From positions 1-64,000 of the forward strand of contig NZ_SMDS01000002.1 in assembly GCF_013753875.1 (NCBI RefSeq): a stretch of 64,000 nucleotides of DNA, in the 5' to 3' direction. The notes under the pieces are model-generated. The model had not been told where the DNA came from. It searched no databases and saw only the letters and a program-made list of their open reading frames with translations. This stretch comes from Candidatus Pantoea persica (GTDB lineage: Bacteria; Pseudomonadota; Gammaproteobacteria; Enterobacterales; Enterobacteriaceae). Every line of letters begins with the position of its first letter. The stretch's first letter is position 1. This document shows, piece after piece, positions 30,012 to 40,700 of this stretch. Both the position numbers and the translations under genes were made by a program.

Positions 30012-31418
30012 ATGGCAGGAAATAAACCCACCAACAAATTGAACGACACGCCCGACCGGCAGCTGGAAGGTATTAAAATGCCGCCGCATTCGATTGAAGC
30101 GGAGCAGTCGGTGCTGGGTGGGTTGATGCTGGATAACGAGCGCTGGGATAACGTTTCCGAGCGCGTCGTGGCAGAGGATTTCTTTAACCGTTCGCATCGC
30201 CTGATTTTCTCCGAAATGCAGCGTCTGCTGGAGACGGGTCAGCCTATCGACCTGATCACCCTCTCTGAATCGCTGGAGACGCGTGGAGAGCTGGAAATGG
30301 TGGGCGGATTCGCCTATCTGGCTGAGCTGGCGAAAAACACTCCCAGCGCGGCGAACATCGGCGCCTACACGGATATCGTGCGCGAACGCGCAGTGGTGCG
30401 CGAGATGATCTCGGTGGCGAACCAGATCGCCGACGCGGGCTACGATCCGCAGGGGCGCAACAGTGACGAGCTGCTCGACTTCGCCGAATCCAACGTATTT
30501 AAAATCGCCGAGTCGCGCGCTAACAAAGACGAAGGGCCGAAGAACATCCAGGAAGTGATGGAGGCCACGGTGTCACGCATCGAATCGCTGGTTTCCACGC
30601 CGCACGACGGCGTCACCGGCGTCGATACCGGCTATCAGGATCTGAATAAAAAGACGGCGGGACTGCAGCCGTCGGATCTGATTGTCGTCGCGGCGCGTCC
30701 CTCAATGGGTAAAACCACCTTCGCCATGAACCTGTGCGAAAACGCCGCTATGCTGCACGACAAGCCGGTGCTGATCTTCAGCCTGGAGATGCCCAGCGAG
30801 CAGATCATGATGCGTATGCTGGCATCGCTGTCGCGCGTGGATCAGACGCGCATCCGTACCGGCCAGCTGGATGACGAAGACTGGGCGCGTATCTCCGGCA
30901 CCATGGGCATTCTGCTGGAGAAGAAGAATATGTATATCGACGACTCTTCCGGCCTGACGCCCACCGAAGTGCGCTCGCGCGCGCGTCGCGTATTCCGCGA
31001 AAACGGCGGGCTGAGCATGATTATGATCGACTACCTGCAGCTGATGCGCGTGCCGGCGCTTTCCGACAACCGCACGCTGGAGATCGCCGAGATCTCCCGC
31101 TCGCTCAAGGCGCTGGCGAAAGAGCTGAACGTGCCGGTGGTGGCGCTGTCGCAGCTGAACCGCTCGCTGGAACAGCGCGCCAATAAGCGTCCGGTTAACT
31201 CCGATCTGCGTGAGTCAGGCTCCATCGAGCAGGACGCCGACCTGATTATGTTTATCTACCGCGACGAGGTTTACCACGAGAACAGCGATCTGAAAGGCAT
31301 GGCTGAAATTATTCTCGGCAAGCAGCGTAACGGCCCCATCGGCACGGTGCGCCTGACCTTCAACGGCCAGTGGTCGCGCTTCGACAACTATGCCGGTCCC
31401 ACCTACGACGACGAATAG
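30012..31418 (+). CDS. dnaB: replicative DNA helicase
   Basis: 468 residues (E. coli DnaB 471). The hexameric helicase unwinds DNA at the replication fork. N-terminal DnaG-interaction domain PPHSIEAEQSVLGGLMLDNE, RecA-like core with Walker A AARPSMGKTTFAMN, Walker B MIMIDYLQLM, and the C-terminal SDLRESGSIEQDADLIMFIY are intact. ATG at 30012 (MAGNKPTNKLN) matches the family start. It ends in TAG. No CTAG lies within its 1.4 kb and there is no lesion, as expected for an essential gene. Confidence 0.98.
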   Translation: MAGNKPTNKLNDTPDRQLEGIKMPPHSIEAEQSVLGGLMLDNERWDNVSERVVAEDFFNRSHRLIFSEMQRLLETGQPIDLITLSESLETRGELEMVGGFAYLAELAKNTPSAANIGAYTDIVRERAVVREMISVANQIADAGYDPQGRNSDELLDFAESNVFKIAESRANKDEGPKNIQEVMEATVSRIESLVSTPHDGVTGVDTGYQDLNKKTAGLQPSDLIVVAARPSMGKTTFAMNLCENAAMLHDKPVLIFSLEMPSEQIMMRMLASLSRVDQTRIRTGQLDDEDWARISGTMGILLEKKNMYIDDSSGLTPTEVRSRARRVFRENGGLSMIMIDYLQLMRVPALSDNRTLEIAEISRSLKALAKELNVPVVALSQLNRSLEQRANKRPVNSDLRESGSIEQDADLIMFIYRDEVYHENSDLKGMAEIILGKQRNGPIGTVRLTFNGQWSRFDNYAGPTYDDE

Positions 31419-31540
31419 CCGCTCCCTAAGGCATGCGCGATCTGTGCATGCCGCCTCGCATCATAAGAAAATAGTGTTGGACAACCTCGCCGTTTATCGG
31501 GTTATCTGTACCACAGCGTATGACTAAGCTTGGAAGCAGC

Positions 31541-32032
31541 ATGACTCACGTAGATGATTACGACCTGAAAATTCTGACTTTATTACAATCCAACGGCCGC
31601 TTAACCAATCAGGAGCTGAGCGATTTAGTGGGTTTGTCCGCCTCGCAATGTTCACGTCGCCGCATCAATCTGGAACAGGCGAATCTGATCCTCGGCTACC
31701 ATGCGCGGCTGTCGCCCGACGCGATTGGCCTGGGGATAGTTGGGCTGATTGAGGTGCGGCTGATAAACCACACCGCCGAATATGTCGATAGCTTTTACCG
31801 CATGGTGGAGCAGGAAGAGGCGATAGTCGACGCCTACAAAATCACCGGCGACGCAGACTATCTGCTGAAGGTGGCAGTGGCAGATCTCGCCTCGCTGAGC
31901 GCCTTGATCAGCCAGTTGGTGGCAGGCCACAAAAGCGTGTCGCACGTTAAAACCTCGGTGGTGCTGGGCCGCCTGAAAGAGAACGGGCTGATGATGATAG
32001 CCGAGCACGGAATGCGCCAAAATAGTGCATGA
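31541..32032 (+). CDS. Lrp/AsnC-family transcriptional regulator
   Basis: 163 residues. The N-terminal winged helix-turn-helix (YDLKILTLLQSNGRLTNQEL, GLSASQCSRRRINLEQA) is followed by an AsnC-type ligand domain (VDAYKITGDADYLLKVAVAD). ATG at 31541 (MTHVDDYDLKIL) follows GGAAGC and matches related proteins better than the in-frame ATG at 31520. It sits where E. coli has alr, between dnaB and tyrB. Target genes cannot be read from sequence; the neighbouring YitT-family gene is a possibility. It appears intact. Confidence 0.88.
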   Translation: MTHVDDYDLKILTLLQSNGRLTNQELSDLVGLSASQCSRRRINLEQANLILGYHARLSPDAIGLGIVGLIEVRLINHTAEYVDSFYRMVEQEEAIVDAYKITGDADYLLKVAVADLASLSALISQLVAGHKSVSHVKTSVVLGRLKENGLMMIAEHGMRQNSA

Positions 32033-32272
32033 TGTGCTTATTGGGTGCAAAGAAAGCGCGTTCAATGCAAAGAACAAGCACTGCATAGCAAATTTATACA
32101 CGAAGTAACGGAGAAATCCGTAAAGAGTGCACAAAAAAGAGCAAGAAAAGCGCCTTAGTTATCAACTAGATATTCGTTGGTACCTGCCGCCGCGCCGTTG
32201 AGGGCGGCGGTATGGTGCGCTTTTTGCATCAAACCGGCAACTTTTCCGGTTTGACTGCAATGAGAACGCTCC

Positions 32273-32887
32273 ATGGATAACGTCGTAACACCCGTTCGTA
32301 TTCCCCATTCCCGTATCGAAGATGCGCTGGCGCTCCTGCTCAGCACGCTGATGGTATCCTTTGGCGTCATCATGCTGAAGCAGGCAGGCGCGCTGACCGG
32401 CAGTAGCGCCGGCATCGCCTTTTTAATCAGCTACCTGTCGCCGCTGTCGTTCGGCAGCGCCTTCTTCCTGATCAACCTGCCGTTTTACTGGCTGGCGATG
32501 CGGCGTATGGGATGGGCATTCACCCTGAAAACCTTCTGCGCTGTGGGGCTGGTATCGCTGTTTACCCACCTGCATCCGCTGTTCGTGCATTTTTCCGCGC
32601 TCAATCCCTTTTATGCGACACTGTTCGGTAACGTCATCATGGGCATTGGGTTTATAGTGTTGTTTCGTCATAAAGCCAGCCTGGGCGGCATCAATATCCT
32701 GGCACTGTGGCTGCAGGATCGTATCGGACTGTGCGCAGGGAAACTGCAAATGGCCATCGATACCTGCGTGGTGCTGGCGTCGCTGTTTGTGGTCAGCATG
32801 CCGATGTTGCTGGCGTCCATCGCGGGCGCGGTGATCCTCAACCTGATTATCGCCATGAACCATCGTCCCGGCCGTTATCAGGTTTAA
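32273..32887 (+). CDS. YitT-family integral membrane protein
   Basis: 204 residues with five to six hydrophobic helices: EDALALLLSTLMVSFGVIML, GALTGSSAGIAFLISYLSPL, FGNVIMGIGFIVLFRHKASL, MPMLLASIAGAVILNLIIA. The GSSAGIAF and GGINILALWLQDR segments resemble YitT/DUF161 membrane proteins of unknown function. ATG at 32273 (MDNVVTPVRIPHSRIEDAL). tyrB begins 48 bases downstream, so co-transcription is possible. No lesion. Confidence 0.8.
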   Translation: MDNVVTPVRIPHSRIEDALALLLSTLMVSFGVIMLKQAGALTGSSAGIAFLISYLSPLSFGSAFFLINLPFYWLAMRRMGWAFTLKTFCAVGLVSLFTHLHPLFVHFSALNPFYATLFGNVIMGIGFIVLFRHKASLGGINILALWLQDRIGLCAGKLQMAIDTCVVLASLFVVSMPMLLASIAGAVILNLIIAMNHRPGRYQV

Positions 32888-32935
32888 CGCTGCATACACA
32901 ACTGATTATTACGACCATTTCTGGAGATCTACACC

Positions 32936-34129
32936 GTGTTTCGAAACGTTGACGCCTACGCCGGCGACCCGATTCTGTCGCTGATGGAAGCCTTCAAGCA
33001 GGACCCGCGCGACAATAAAGTGAATCTCAGCATCGGCCTCTATTACGACGAAAAGGGAATTATTCCTCAGCTGCAGGCGGTCGCTGCCGCAGAAGAGCAG
33101 CTGAAGGCCGAGCCGCAGCAGGCGTCGCTCTACCTGCCGATGGAAGGGCTCAACGCCTACCGCAACGCCATCGCGCCACTGCTGTTCGGCGCCGAACATC
33201 CGCTGCTGAAGGCGGGCCGTATCGCGTCGATTCAGACGCTGGGCGGCTCCGGCGCGTTGAAAGTGGGTGCGGACTTTCTCAAGCGCTACTTCCCCGATTC
33301 GGGCGTATGGGTCAGCGATCCCACCTGGGACAACCATGTCGCGATCTTCAACGGCGTGGGCTTCGAGGTGAAGACCTATCCGTGGTACGACGCGCAGACC
33401 AACGGCGTTAAATTCGATGCCTTCCTTAGTGCGCTGCAGGCCTTGCCAAAGCAGAGTATCGTGCTGCTGCATCCCTGCTGCCACAATCCCACCGGCGCCG
33501 ATTTTACCGACGCACAGTGGGACCAGACCGTTGAGGTGCTAAAGGCGCAGGAGCTGATTCCGTTCCTGGATATCGCCTATCAGGGCTTCGGCGCGGGCAT
33601 GGAAGCGGACGCCTATGCGATTCGCGCCATCGTCGCGGCCGGTCTGCCTGCGCTGGTCAGCAACTCCTTCTCGAAAATCTTCTCGCTCTATGGCGAACGC
33701 GTCGGCGGGCTCTCTGTGGTCTGCGACAGCGCCGAAGAGGCGAGCTGCGTGCTCGGCCAGCTGAAGGCCACTGTGCGCCGTAACTACTCCAGCCCGCCGA
33801 ACTTCGGCGCGCAGGTGGTGGCGCGCGTCCTCAACAACGAGGCGCTGAAGGCCAGCTGGCTGGCGGAAGTGGAAGCGATGCGCCTGCGCATTATCGCCAT
33901 GCGTAAAACGCTGGTGGACGTGCTGAGCACCGCGCTGCCCGGCAAAAACTTCGATTACCTGCTGCAACAGCGCGGCATGTTCAGCTATACCGGCCTTAGC
34001 GCGCAGCAGGTCGATCGCCTGCGCAACGAGTTCGGCATCTACCTGGTCTGCAGCGGGCGCATCTGCGTGGCTGGCCTGAACAATAACAACGTGCATCAGG
34101 TGGCACAGGCGTTTGCCGCCGTCATGTAA
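32936..34129 (+). CDS. tyrB: aromatic amino acid aminotransferase
   Basis: 397 residues from GTG 32936, the same length as E. coli TyrB. PLP enzyme of the class I aminotransferase fold that makes tyrosine and phenylalanine from their keto acids. The start [18 protein letters not shown], the [12 protein letters not shown] and [12 protein letters not shown] segments, the PLP lysine in [16 protein letters not shown] and the substrate-binding Arg in [11 protein letters not shown] are intact. GTG is preceded by GGAG. A strong hairpin terminator follows. Confidence 0.97.
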   Translation: MFRNVDAYAGDPILSLMEAFKQDPRDNKVNLSIGLYYDEKGIIPQLQAVAAAEEQLKAEPQQASLYLPMEGLNAYRNAIAPLLFGAEHPLLKAGRIASIQTLGGSGALKVGADFLKRYFPDSGVWVSDPTWDNHVAIFNGVGFEVKTYPWYDAQTNGVKFDAFLSALQALPKQSIVLLHPCCHNPTGADFTDAQWDQTVEVLKAQELIPFLDIAYQGFGAGMEADAYAIRAIVAAGLPALVSNSFSKIFSLYGERVGGLSVVCDSAEEASCVLGQLKATVRRNYSSPPNFGAQVVARVLNNEALKASWLAEVEAMRLRIIAMRKTLVDVLSTALPGKNFDYLLQQRGMFSYTGLSAQQVDRLRNEFGIYLVCSGRICVAGLNNNNVHQVAQAFAAVM

Positions 34130-34172
34130 TCCCGCTGTTATTTACCACGGCACGTATTTCCCCTTATAAACT

Positions 34173-34198
34173 GTCGGCGCAGGCCGGCGGTTTTTTTG
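34173..34198 (+). terminator. Rho-independent terminator after tyrB
   Basis: GTCGGC-GCAG-GCCGGC stem (one G-T pair) followed two bases later by seven T residues. Confidence 0.75.
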
Positions 34199-34263
34199 CC
34201 TGCAGGTTTACCTTTGCCTGACTTCTTGCACACTTAAACGGTGTAACCAACTCAGGAAAAAGG

Positions 34264-34684
34264 CATGTGGCATCAGCAAACGTCACGCTCGGTGAGAAAT
34301 CACGCGGTTTTCATCTGGCACCGATGAGATCCTCAGCCAAATCCCGGCGCTGGCGTAGAGCCAGACCGGACTGCTCCATGTGCTGTTACAGCACACCTCG
34401 GCCTCTCTGACGCTGAACGAGAACTGCGACCCGACCGTGCGCAGCGATATGGAGCAGCACTTTATGCGCCAGGTGCCGGAGCAGGCGCCTTATCAGCACG
34501 ATTACGAGGGACGCGACGATATGCCGGCGCATATCAAATCCTCTACGCCGGGCGTCTTGCTGCTGCTGCCAGTACAACGTGGAAAGTTAGTGCTGGGCAC
34601 CTGCGGGGCATCTGGCTGGGCGAACACCGCATTCACGTCGGCGCGCGGCGCATGGTCGCCACTCTACAAAGGGAAACGAAATGA
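34264..34684 (+). pseudogene. yjbQ: YjbQ-family (UPF0047) protein, broken
   Basis: Fragments match E. coli YjbQ (138 residues, thiamin-phosphate-synthase-like fold): start MWHQQT, out of frame KSRGFHLATDEIL, then [35 protein letters not shown] and a last frame [20 protein letters not shown]. At least three frameshifts (near 34290, 34330, 34610) and a TAG near 34361 break it. Its last codons overlap the yjbR ATG (ATGA), as in a coupled operon. Confidence 0.9.
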
Positions 34685-35187
34685 ATACGTCAGATCTGCT
34701 GATCTACTGCATGAGCAAGCCGGACGCAGAGCAGAGCGTCCACAGCGACTGGAAAGCAACGCAAATCAAAAGCGGCAGCGTGCTGTTCGCGATGGTGCAT
34801 GAGGTGAAAGGGCATCCAGCCGTCTCGCTGAAGACGACGCCCGCGCTGGCGGAGCTGCTGCGCGAGGAGCACAGCGATGTCATTCCCAGCGAGCATCTCA
34901 ATAAAACCCACCGGAGCACGCTGCTGCTGGACGGTTCGCTAAAAGATTCACAGATCTACTATCTGATGGATACGTCTTATCAGCAGGCCGACGCGACCCG
35001 CGCGGCGGGGATGTGGCAGGAAAAGCGCAGCGCGCGGGGCCGGTCGCCGTGCGCGCTGTTGGGATTACGCTGCCGCTTCGTCGCGCAGCGTGTTGATATG
35101 GATAACAAAGTGGTACTTTACGTCGCTTTTCAGCATGCGTTCGTAGGCTTCGTTAATTTGATGCATGGCGATCAGTTCGATATCTAA
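34681..35187 (+). CDS. yjbR: MmcQ/YjbR-family protein with an abnormal C-terminus
   Basis: Residues 1-104 follow E. coli YjbR (118 residues): [54 protein letters not shown]. After that the sequence no longer resembles the family tail (E. coli NLLPEEKRKLLVQL) and the frame runs 60 residues further into the antisense of the broken dehydrogenase gene. The natural stop was probably lost by an indel or deletion at about 35000. The conserved core is intact, so activity is uncertain. Function of the family is unclear (DNA-binding-like fold). Confidence 0.6.
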   Translation: MNTSDLLIYCMSKPDAEQSVHSDWKATQIKSGSVLFAMVHEVKGHPAVSLKTTPALAELLREEHSDVIPSEHLNKTHRSTLLLDGSLKDSQIYYLMDTSYQQADATRAAGMWQEKRSARGRSPCALLGLRCRFVAQRVDMDNKVVLYVAFQHAFVGFVNLMHGDQFDI

Positions 35188-36101
35188 GGTGATGTCGTGC
35201 TTGCCGCAGAAATCGAGCATCTCCTGCGTTTCGGCGATGCCACCGATCAGCGAGCCGGCAATGCTGCGGCGCTGGGTGATCGTGCTCCGGCGCGCCCACC
35301 AGCGTCATATTGCCGTCGCGCTTCAGCAGGGCGATAAAGGGGTTGAGATCGTGCTGCGCCGCCACGGTGTTGAGGATAAAGTCGAAGCTGTTGACGTGCT
35401 GCGCCATCTGATCCGCATCCTTCGACACCACCACTTCATCCGCGCCAAGGCGTTTGCCATCTTCGATTTTTGACGCAGAGGTAGTGAACAGCACCACATG
35501 CGCGTCCATGGCTTGCGCAATCTTCACGCTCATATGGCCAAGGCCGCCCAGCCCGACGATGCCGACTTTTTTGCCCGGACCGACGTTCTAGTGGCGCAGC
35601 GGCGAGTAGGTTGTGATACCCGCACACAGCAGCGGCGCGACGCCCGCCAGCTCGAGGTTTTCCGGCACGCGCAGCACGAAGTTTTCATCGACGACCACCG
35701 CAGTCGAGTAGCCGCCGTAGGTACGTCGCCGGTTTCGCGATCCTGGCCGTTGTAGGTGCCGACGAAGCCGACTTCGCAATACTGCTCCAGCCCTTCTTGA
35801 CAGCTCGGACAGCTGCGGCAGGAGTCCGACCATACAGCCGACGCCGACCAGATCGCCTACTTTTATATTTGCTGGCTTGGTCGCCGACGGCGGTGACGCG
35901 GCCGACAATTTCATGTTCCGGCACCACTGGAAAAAGGGTATTTTTCCACTCGTTGCGGGCCTGATGCAGGTCTGAGTGGCAGACGCCGCAGAACAGTACT
36001 TCAATCTGGACATCATGCGCGCGTAGCGCGCGCGGGGTGTAATTGAAGGGCGCCAGGTTCGATTTCGCGTCCTGAGCAGCATAGGCGTGCGTAATATTCA
36101 T
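35065..36101 (-). pseudogene. zinc-dependent NAD(P)-alcohol dehydrogenase (YahK/Ahr-like), broken
   Basis: The reading follows E. coli YahK, an NADPH-dependent aldehyde reductase: VLFCGVCHSDLHQARNEWKN with the catalytic-zinc Cys, VPEHEIVGRVTAVGDQ, VGDLVGVGCMVG, YGGYSTAVVVDENFVLRVPE, the Rossmann motif VGIVGLGGLGHMSVKIAQ and the end [19 protein letters not shown]. Frameshifts lie near 35880, 35810, 35725 and 35280, and TAG at 35588-35590 replaces the Trp of SPLRH-W-NVGPGKK. The structural-zinc cysteine cluster is scrambled by frameshift. Confidence 0.93.
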
Positions 36102-36298
36102 GGTGTCTCCCGTTTCGGTGTGTCGTGATGAGATCAATGTGTGCGGCGCAAAGGGCGCGCCGACAAGAGCGCGCGGCCAGAGGACCCTGCCAGTGAGGAA
36201 CGCTTAAAAGCATAGTCACAGAACGTCAGCGCGACTATGCCTATACATGCATGAATCTTGCCTGATTCTGTTTTTATCAGCGGGAATATGCAGTAACA

Positions 36299-36325
36299 GA
36301 AAGGCCCGCTTGCGGCGGGCCTTTT
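36299..36325. terminator. terminator downstream of uvrA
   Basis: AAGGCCCGC and GCGGGCCTT around a five-base loop, with A/T runs on both sides, placed 45 bases after the uvrA stop. Confidence 0.8.
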
Positions 36326-36370
36326 AAGATTAGCAGTGCGCCAGTCGCTGCTGGCGCACTTGCGCTTCTG

Positions 36371-39199
36371 CTATTTCGCTAACAGCGGCTTCAGGAAGCG
36401 CGCGGTATGCGATTTCTCGCACTCCGCCACGGTTTCCGGGGTGCCGGCGATCAGGATCTCGCCGCCGCTGCCGCCGCCTTCCGGGCCAAGATCGACAATC
36501 CAGTCGGCGGTCTTGATCACGTCCAGATTATGCTCAATCACCACGATGGTATTGCCCTGGTCGCGCAGCTGATGCAGCACTTCCAGCAGCTGGGCAATAT
36601 CGGCGAAGTGCAGGCCGGTGGTTGGCTCATCGAGAATATAGAGTGTCTGGCCGGTGCCGCGCTTCGACAGCTCGCGCGCCAGCTTGACGCGCTGCGCTTC
36701 ACCGCCAGAGAGCGTGGTCGCCGACTGGCCGAGGCGAATATAGGGGAGGCCCACATCCATCAGGGTCTGTAGCTTACGCGCTAGCGCGGGCACCGCGTCG
36801 AAGAACTCGCGCGCCTCTTCGATGGTCATCTCCAGCACTTCGTGGATGCTCTTGCCTTTGTATTTAATCTCCAGCGTTTCGCGGTTGTAGCGCTTGCCTT
36901 TGCACTGATCGCAGGGCACGTAGATATCGGGCAGAAAGTGCATCTCTACCTTCAATACGCCGTCGCCCTGACAGGCTTCACAGCGGCCGCCGCGCACGTT
37001 AAAGCTGAAGCGGCCAGGATTGTAGCCGCGCGAACGCGCTTCCGGCACGCCGGCAAACAGCTCACGTACCGGCGTAAAGATGCCGGTATAGGTCGCCGGG
37101 TTAGAGCGCGGCGTGCGGCCGATCGGGCTCTGGTCAATATCGATCACCTTATCGAAGTGCTCCAGACCGCTGATATCGCGATAGGGCGCCGCTTCGCCGG
37201 TGGTCGCGCCGTTCAGCTGGCGCTGCGCGAGCGGGAACAGCGTGTCGTTGATCAGCGTCGATTTGCCTGAGCCGGAGACGCCGGTAATGCAGGTAAACAG
37301 CCCGACCGGCAGCGTCAGCGTCACATTTTTCAGGTTGTTGCCGTGCGCGCCGCTCAGCTTCAGCGTCTTCGACGGTTCGCCCTTCACGCGCTCTTTCGGC
37401 ACTGCAATCTCGCGCTTGCCGCTGAGGAACTGGCCGGTCAGCGACTCTTCCACCGCCATGATCTCATGCACAGTGCCTTCCGCTACGATCTGCCCGCCGT
37501 GCACGCCCGCGCCGGGGCCGATGTCGATTACGTGATCCGCCGCGCGGATAGCGTCTTCGTCATGCTCCACCACGATCACGGTGTTGCCAAGATCGCGCAG
37601 ATGGATCAGGGTGCTGAGAAGGCGTTCATTGTCGCGTTGGTGCAGGCCGATAGAAGGCTCATCCAGCACGTACATCACGCCTACCAGACCGGCGCCGATC
37701 TGGCTCGCCAGACGGATGCGCTGCGCTTCGCCGCCGGAAAGCGTCTCCGCAGAGCGCGACATCGACAGGTAGTTCAGGCCGACGTTGACCAGGAAGCTAA
37801 GGCGATCGCCAATCTCTTTCAGCACTTTTTCGGCGATTTTGGCTCGCTGGCCGCTCAGCTTCAGGTTGAGGAAGAAATCCATTGCATGACCGATGCTCAT
37901 ATCGGAGATGGTCGGCAGATTGGTGTTTTCCACAAACACGTGGCGCGCTTCGAGGCGCAGGCGCGTGCCTTCGCAGCTGGTACAGGCGCGGTTGCTGATA
38001 AATTTGGCCAGATCTTCGCGTACCGCTGTCGATTCCGTCTCTTTGTAGCGGCGCTCCATATTGTGCAGCACGCCTTCGAACGGATGACGACGCACCGAGG
38101 TGTCGCCGCGATCGTTGATGTATTTAAATTCGATGCTCTCTTTGCCAGAGCCGTAAAGGATCACCTGCTGCGCTTTGTCGCTCAGGGTGTTGAACGGCGC
38201 TTCGACGTCGAAATCGAGATGCTCCGCCAGCGAACGCAGCATCTGGAAATAGTAAAAGTTACGGCGGTCCCAGCCGCGGATGGCGCCGCCGGCCAGCGAC
38301 AGTTCGCCGTTCTGCACCACGCGATCGGGATCGAAATATTGCTGTACGCCTAGGCCGTCGCAGGTCGGGCAGGCGCCCGCCGGGTTGTTGAACGAGAACA
38401 GGCGCGGTTCCAGCTCGCGCATGCTGTAGCCGCAAATCGGGCAGGCGAAATTGGCGGAGAAGAACAGTTCTTCCGCCTCGGCGTCGTCCATATCGGCGAC
38501 GACCGCGGTGCCGCCGGACAGATTTAGCGCGGTTTCAAACGACTCGGCGAGTCGCGTCGCCAGATCCTCGCGCACCTTAAAGCGATCGATGACCACCTCT
38601 ATGGTGTGCTTTTTCTGCAGCTCCAGCTTCGAAGGATCGGAGAGATCGCACACTTCGCCGTCGATGCGCGCGCGGATGTACCCCTGCGCAGCTAGGTTCT
38701 CCAGCGTTTTGGTGTGCTCGCCCTTGCGATCTTTCACCACCGGCGCCAGCAGCATCAGGCGACGGCCTTCACCCTGCGCCAACACGTTATCCACCATCTG
38801 GCTGACGGTTTGCGCCGCCAGTGGCACGTCGTGATCCGGGCAGCGCGGCTCGCCGACGCGGGCGAACAGCAGACGCAGATAGTCGTAGATCTCGGTGATG
38901 GTGCCGACCGTCGAACGGGGGTTGTGTGAAGTGGACTTCTGCTCGATCGAGATAGCGGGCGACAGACCTTCGATATGGTCGACGTCCGGCTTCTCCATCA
39001 AGGAGAGAAACTGACGCGCATAGGCAGAGAGCGACTCGACGTAACGGCGCTGACCTTCCGCATAGAGCGTATCAAACGCCAGAGAGGATTTGCCGGAGCC
39101 TGACAGGCCGGTCACTACTATGAGTTTGTCGCGAGGGATGATCAGGTTGATGTTTTTCAAATTATGGGTGCGGGCACCACGAACTTCGATCTTATCCAT
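36371..39199 (-). CDS. uvrA: excinuclease ABC subunit A
   Basis: 942 residues (E. coli 940), intact. Damage-recognition ATPase of nucleotide excision repair. Two ABC modules are complete: Walker [21 protein letters not shown] and [20 protein letters not shown], with signatures [16 protein letters not shown] and [16 protein letters not shown]. Zinc-finger cysteine pairs (CPICGYSM...CPTC and CEACQGDG...CDQC) are present. Three Leu codons (near 36781, 38346, 38694) read CTA followed by G and are silent. It is divergent from ssb with a shared SOS box. It ends in TAG. Confidence 0.98.
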   Translation of the reverse strand: MDKIEVRGARTHNLKNINLIIPRDKLIVVTGLSGSGKSSLAFDTLYAEGQRRYVESLSAYARQFLSLMEKPDVDHIEGLSPAISIEQKSTSHNPRSTVGTITEIYDYLRLLFARVGEPRCPDHDVPLAAQTVSQMVDNVLAQGEGRRLMLLAPVVKDRKGEHTKTLENLAAQGYIRARIDGEVCDLSDPSKLELQKKHTIEVVIDRFKVREDLATRLAESFETALNLSGGTAVVADMDDAEAEELFFSANFACPICGYSMRELEPRLFSFNNPAGACPTCDGLGVQQYFDPDRVVQNGELSLAGGAIRGWDRRNFYYFQMLRSLAEHLDFDVEAPFNTLSDKAQQVILYGSGKESIEFKYINDRGDTSVRRHPFEGVLHNMERRYKETESTAVREDLAKFISNRACTSCEGTRLRLEARHVFVENTNLPTISDMSIGHAMDFFLNLKLSGQRAKIAEKVLKEIGDRLSFLVNVGLNYLSMSRSAETLSGGEAQRIRLASQIGAGLVGVMYVLDEPSIGLHQRDNERLLSTLIHLRDLGNTVIVVEHDEDAIRAADHVIDIGPGAGVHGGQIVAEGTVHEIMAVEESLTGQFLSGKREIAVPKERVKGEPSKTLKLSGAHGNNLKNVTLTLPVGLFTCITGVSGSGKSTLINDTLFPLAQRQLNGATTGEAAPYRDISGLEHFDKVIDIDQSPIGRTPRSNPATYTGIFTPVRELFAGVPEARSRGYNPGRFSFNVRGGRCEACQGDGVLKVEMHFLPDIYVPCDQCKGKRYNRETLEIKYKGKSIHEVLEMTIEEAREFFDAVPALARKLQTLMDVGLPYIRLGQSATTLSGGEAQRVKLARELSKRGTGQTLYILDEPTTGLHFADIAQLLEVLHQLRDQGNTIVVIEHNLDVIKTADWIVDLGPEGGGSGGEILIAGTPETVAECEKSHTARFLKPLLAK

Positions 39200-39283
39200 T
39201 CACCTTTCCCGGATTAAGCAGCACGCTCTGTGTCCTTGTGACACGATTTAGCGTAAACACGATATTATGGCACAAAAAATAGA

Positions 39284-39299
39284 CTGATTAAATATCCAG
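39284..39299. promoter_or_regulatory. LexA (SOS) box between uvrA and ssb
   Basis: CTGATTAAATATCCAG is CTG-N10-CAG in the divergent uvrA-ssb promoter region, the position of the known E. coli SOS box. Confidence 0.8.
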
Positions 39300-39425
39300 T
39301 ATTTTGGGCTTTATGGGTGTAAAATGAGCACTTCTGCGAGCCGGCTCGAAAGTGGGATCGCTCGGCAGGACGTGGTAGAATTTATCATTTAGACTCTTAG
39401 CATTAACTCATCGGGAGAGAGCAAC

Positions 39426-39944
39426 ATGGCCAGTCGTGGCGTAAATAAAGTGATTCTTGTCGGGAATCTGGGTCAGGATCCGGAAGTGCGCTACATGCCG
39501 AATGGTGGCGCGGTTGCCAACATTACGCTGGCCACGTCGGAGAGCTGGCGTGACAAGCAGACCGGTGAAAACAAAGAGATCACCGAGTGGCACCGCGTCG
39601 TGCTGTTTGGCAAGCTGGCGGAAGTCGCCGGCGAATATCTGCATAAAGGTTCTCAGGTCTATATCGAAGGTCAGCTGCGCACGCGTAAGTGGCAGGATCA
39701 AGGCGGCCAGGATCGCTACACTACGGAAGTCGTGGTCAACGTGGGCGGCACCATGCAGATGCTAGGCAGCCGTCAGCAGGGCGGCGCTAATGCCGGCGGC
39801 GCGCCGATGGGCGGTGGCCAGCAGCAGCCGCAGGGCGGCAACCAGTTCAGCGGTGGCGCGCAGTCGCGTCCGCGTCCGCAGAGCGCGCCGGCCAGCAACA
39901 ACAACGAGCCGCCGATGGATTTCGACGACGACATCCCGTTCTGA
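39426..39944 (+). CDS. ssb: single-stranded DNA-binding protein
   Basis: 172 residues (E. coli 178). OB-fold in residues 1-112 ([40 protein letters not shown]), a Gly/Gln-rich linker, and the acidic C-terminal tip MDFDDDIPF that binds partner repair proteins. ATG at 39426 follows GGGAGAG. It is essential and shows no lesion; one CTAG at 39761 is a silent Leu-Gly (CTA GGC). Terminator follows. Confidence 0.98.
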   Translation: MASRGVNKVILVGNLGQDPEVRYMPNGGAVANITLATSESWRDKQTGENKEITEWHRVVLFGKLAEVAGEYLHKGSQVYIEGQLRTRKWQDQGGQDRYTTEVVVNVGGTMQMLGSRQQGGANAGGAPMGGGQQQPQGGNQFSGGAQSRPRPQSAPASNNNEPPMDFDDDIPF

Positions 39945-39969
39945 TTGTCATCTGTTTAACGCTCGCGTT

Positions 39970-39994
39970 AAGGCCCCGATTATGGGGCCTTTAT
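39970..39994 (+). terminator. terminator after ssb
   Basis: AAGGCCCC-GATTAT-GGGGCCTT followed by TATTTT. Confidence 0.8.
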
Positions 39995-40007
39995 TTTGCC
40001 TGCGGTT

Positions 40008-40574
40008 TTAGCCGTGGCGAAGCGTCTGGTCCAGCGGCGGTGCTGGCCGCCGCGCCAGCCAGTCAGCGACGATATTCGCCGTATTAACTACCCGCGGCAC
40101 ATTGCCAGGCAGCGACAAACCCGCCCAGGCCTCATTATGTTGCCCAATCAGTTGCTCCGCGCTGGCGTAAGTGCGGTTCGCCGTGGTGTGCTCATCGCCG
40201 GCGACGGTAATGCGATAACCCAAAACGGCGCCGACCTTGATCGTGGTATCGATGCAGTAGTCCGTCGCGCAGCCGCAAATCACAAACTCATTCATGGCCA
40301 GCTGCGCAAGCGTCGCGGCCAGCGTCGTCCGCCAGAAGCTGTCGCGGGCGGTTTTGGTCACGTAGAGCGATCCTGCAGGCGGGCGCAGCTCCGGAAGCAG
40401 TTCAAACGCCTGGCTGCCGGGCTGCATCTCGCCTTCGAGATGGGTGATGAAGATGGTCCGATCGGCTGCGGCAGCGAGCTGATTGATGCGCGCGGTACGA
40501 CCGGCCCGATCGAAGCGCGGCGTGGCGAACACGCCGTTTTGCATATCCACGACGATAACGACTCGCTGGTTCAT
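40008..40574 (-). CDS. isochorismatase-like cysteine hydrolase
   Basis: 188 residues starting MNQRVVIVVDMQNGVFATPR at 40574. The catalytic triad of the cysteine hydrolase fold is visible: Asp in VVDMQNGVF, Lys in LYVTKTARDSFW and Cys in FVICGCATDYCIDTTIKVGA. Such enzymes hydrolyse small amides or vinyl ethers; the substrate is not known. It is divergent from an AraC-type gene 126 bases away, which would be its natural regulator but is broken. The hydrolase frame itself is intact. Confidence 0.85.
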   Translation of the reverse strand: MNQRVVIVVDMQNGVFATPRFDRAGRTARINQLAAAADRTIFITHLEGEMQPGSQAFELLPELRPPAGSLYVTKTARDSFWRTTLAATLAQLAMNEFVICGCATDYCIDTTIKVGAVLGYRITVAGDEHTTANRTYASAEQLIGQHNEAWAGLSLPGNVPRVVNTANIVADWLARRPAPPLDQTLRHG

Positions 40575-40700
40575 CGTGCTTTCTCCTTGCCAAAGGTGTG
40601 CCTCAGTTTCACCGCGCCGCCGCGAAATGGCAAAACTGTTTTGCATTTCGCCGGCTATCGCTGGCATGCTGCACCTCTCTCTGGTTAATGAGGCGTCGAG

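Noticed and set aside
31424..31450. Inverted repeat GGCATGC...GCATGCC after dnaB as a terminator
   Set aside because: It has no T-run on either strand, so intrinsic termination is not supported.
37343..38353. Long plus-strand open frame opposite uvrA
   Set aside because: Antisense shadow of uvrA; no start signal or recognisable domain.
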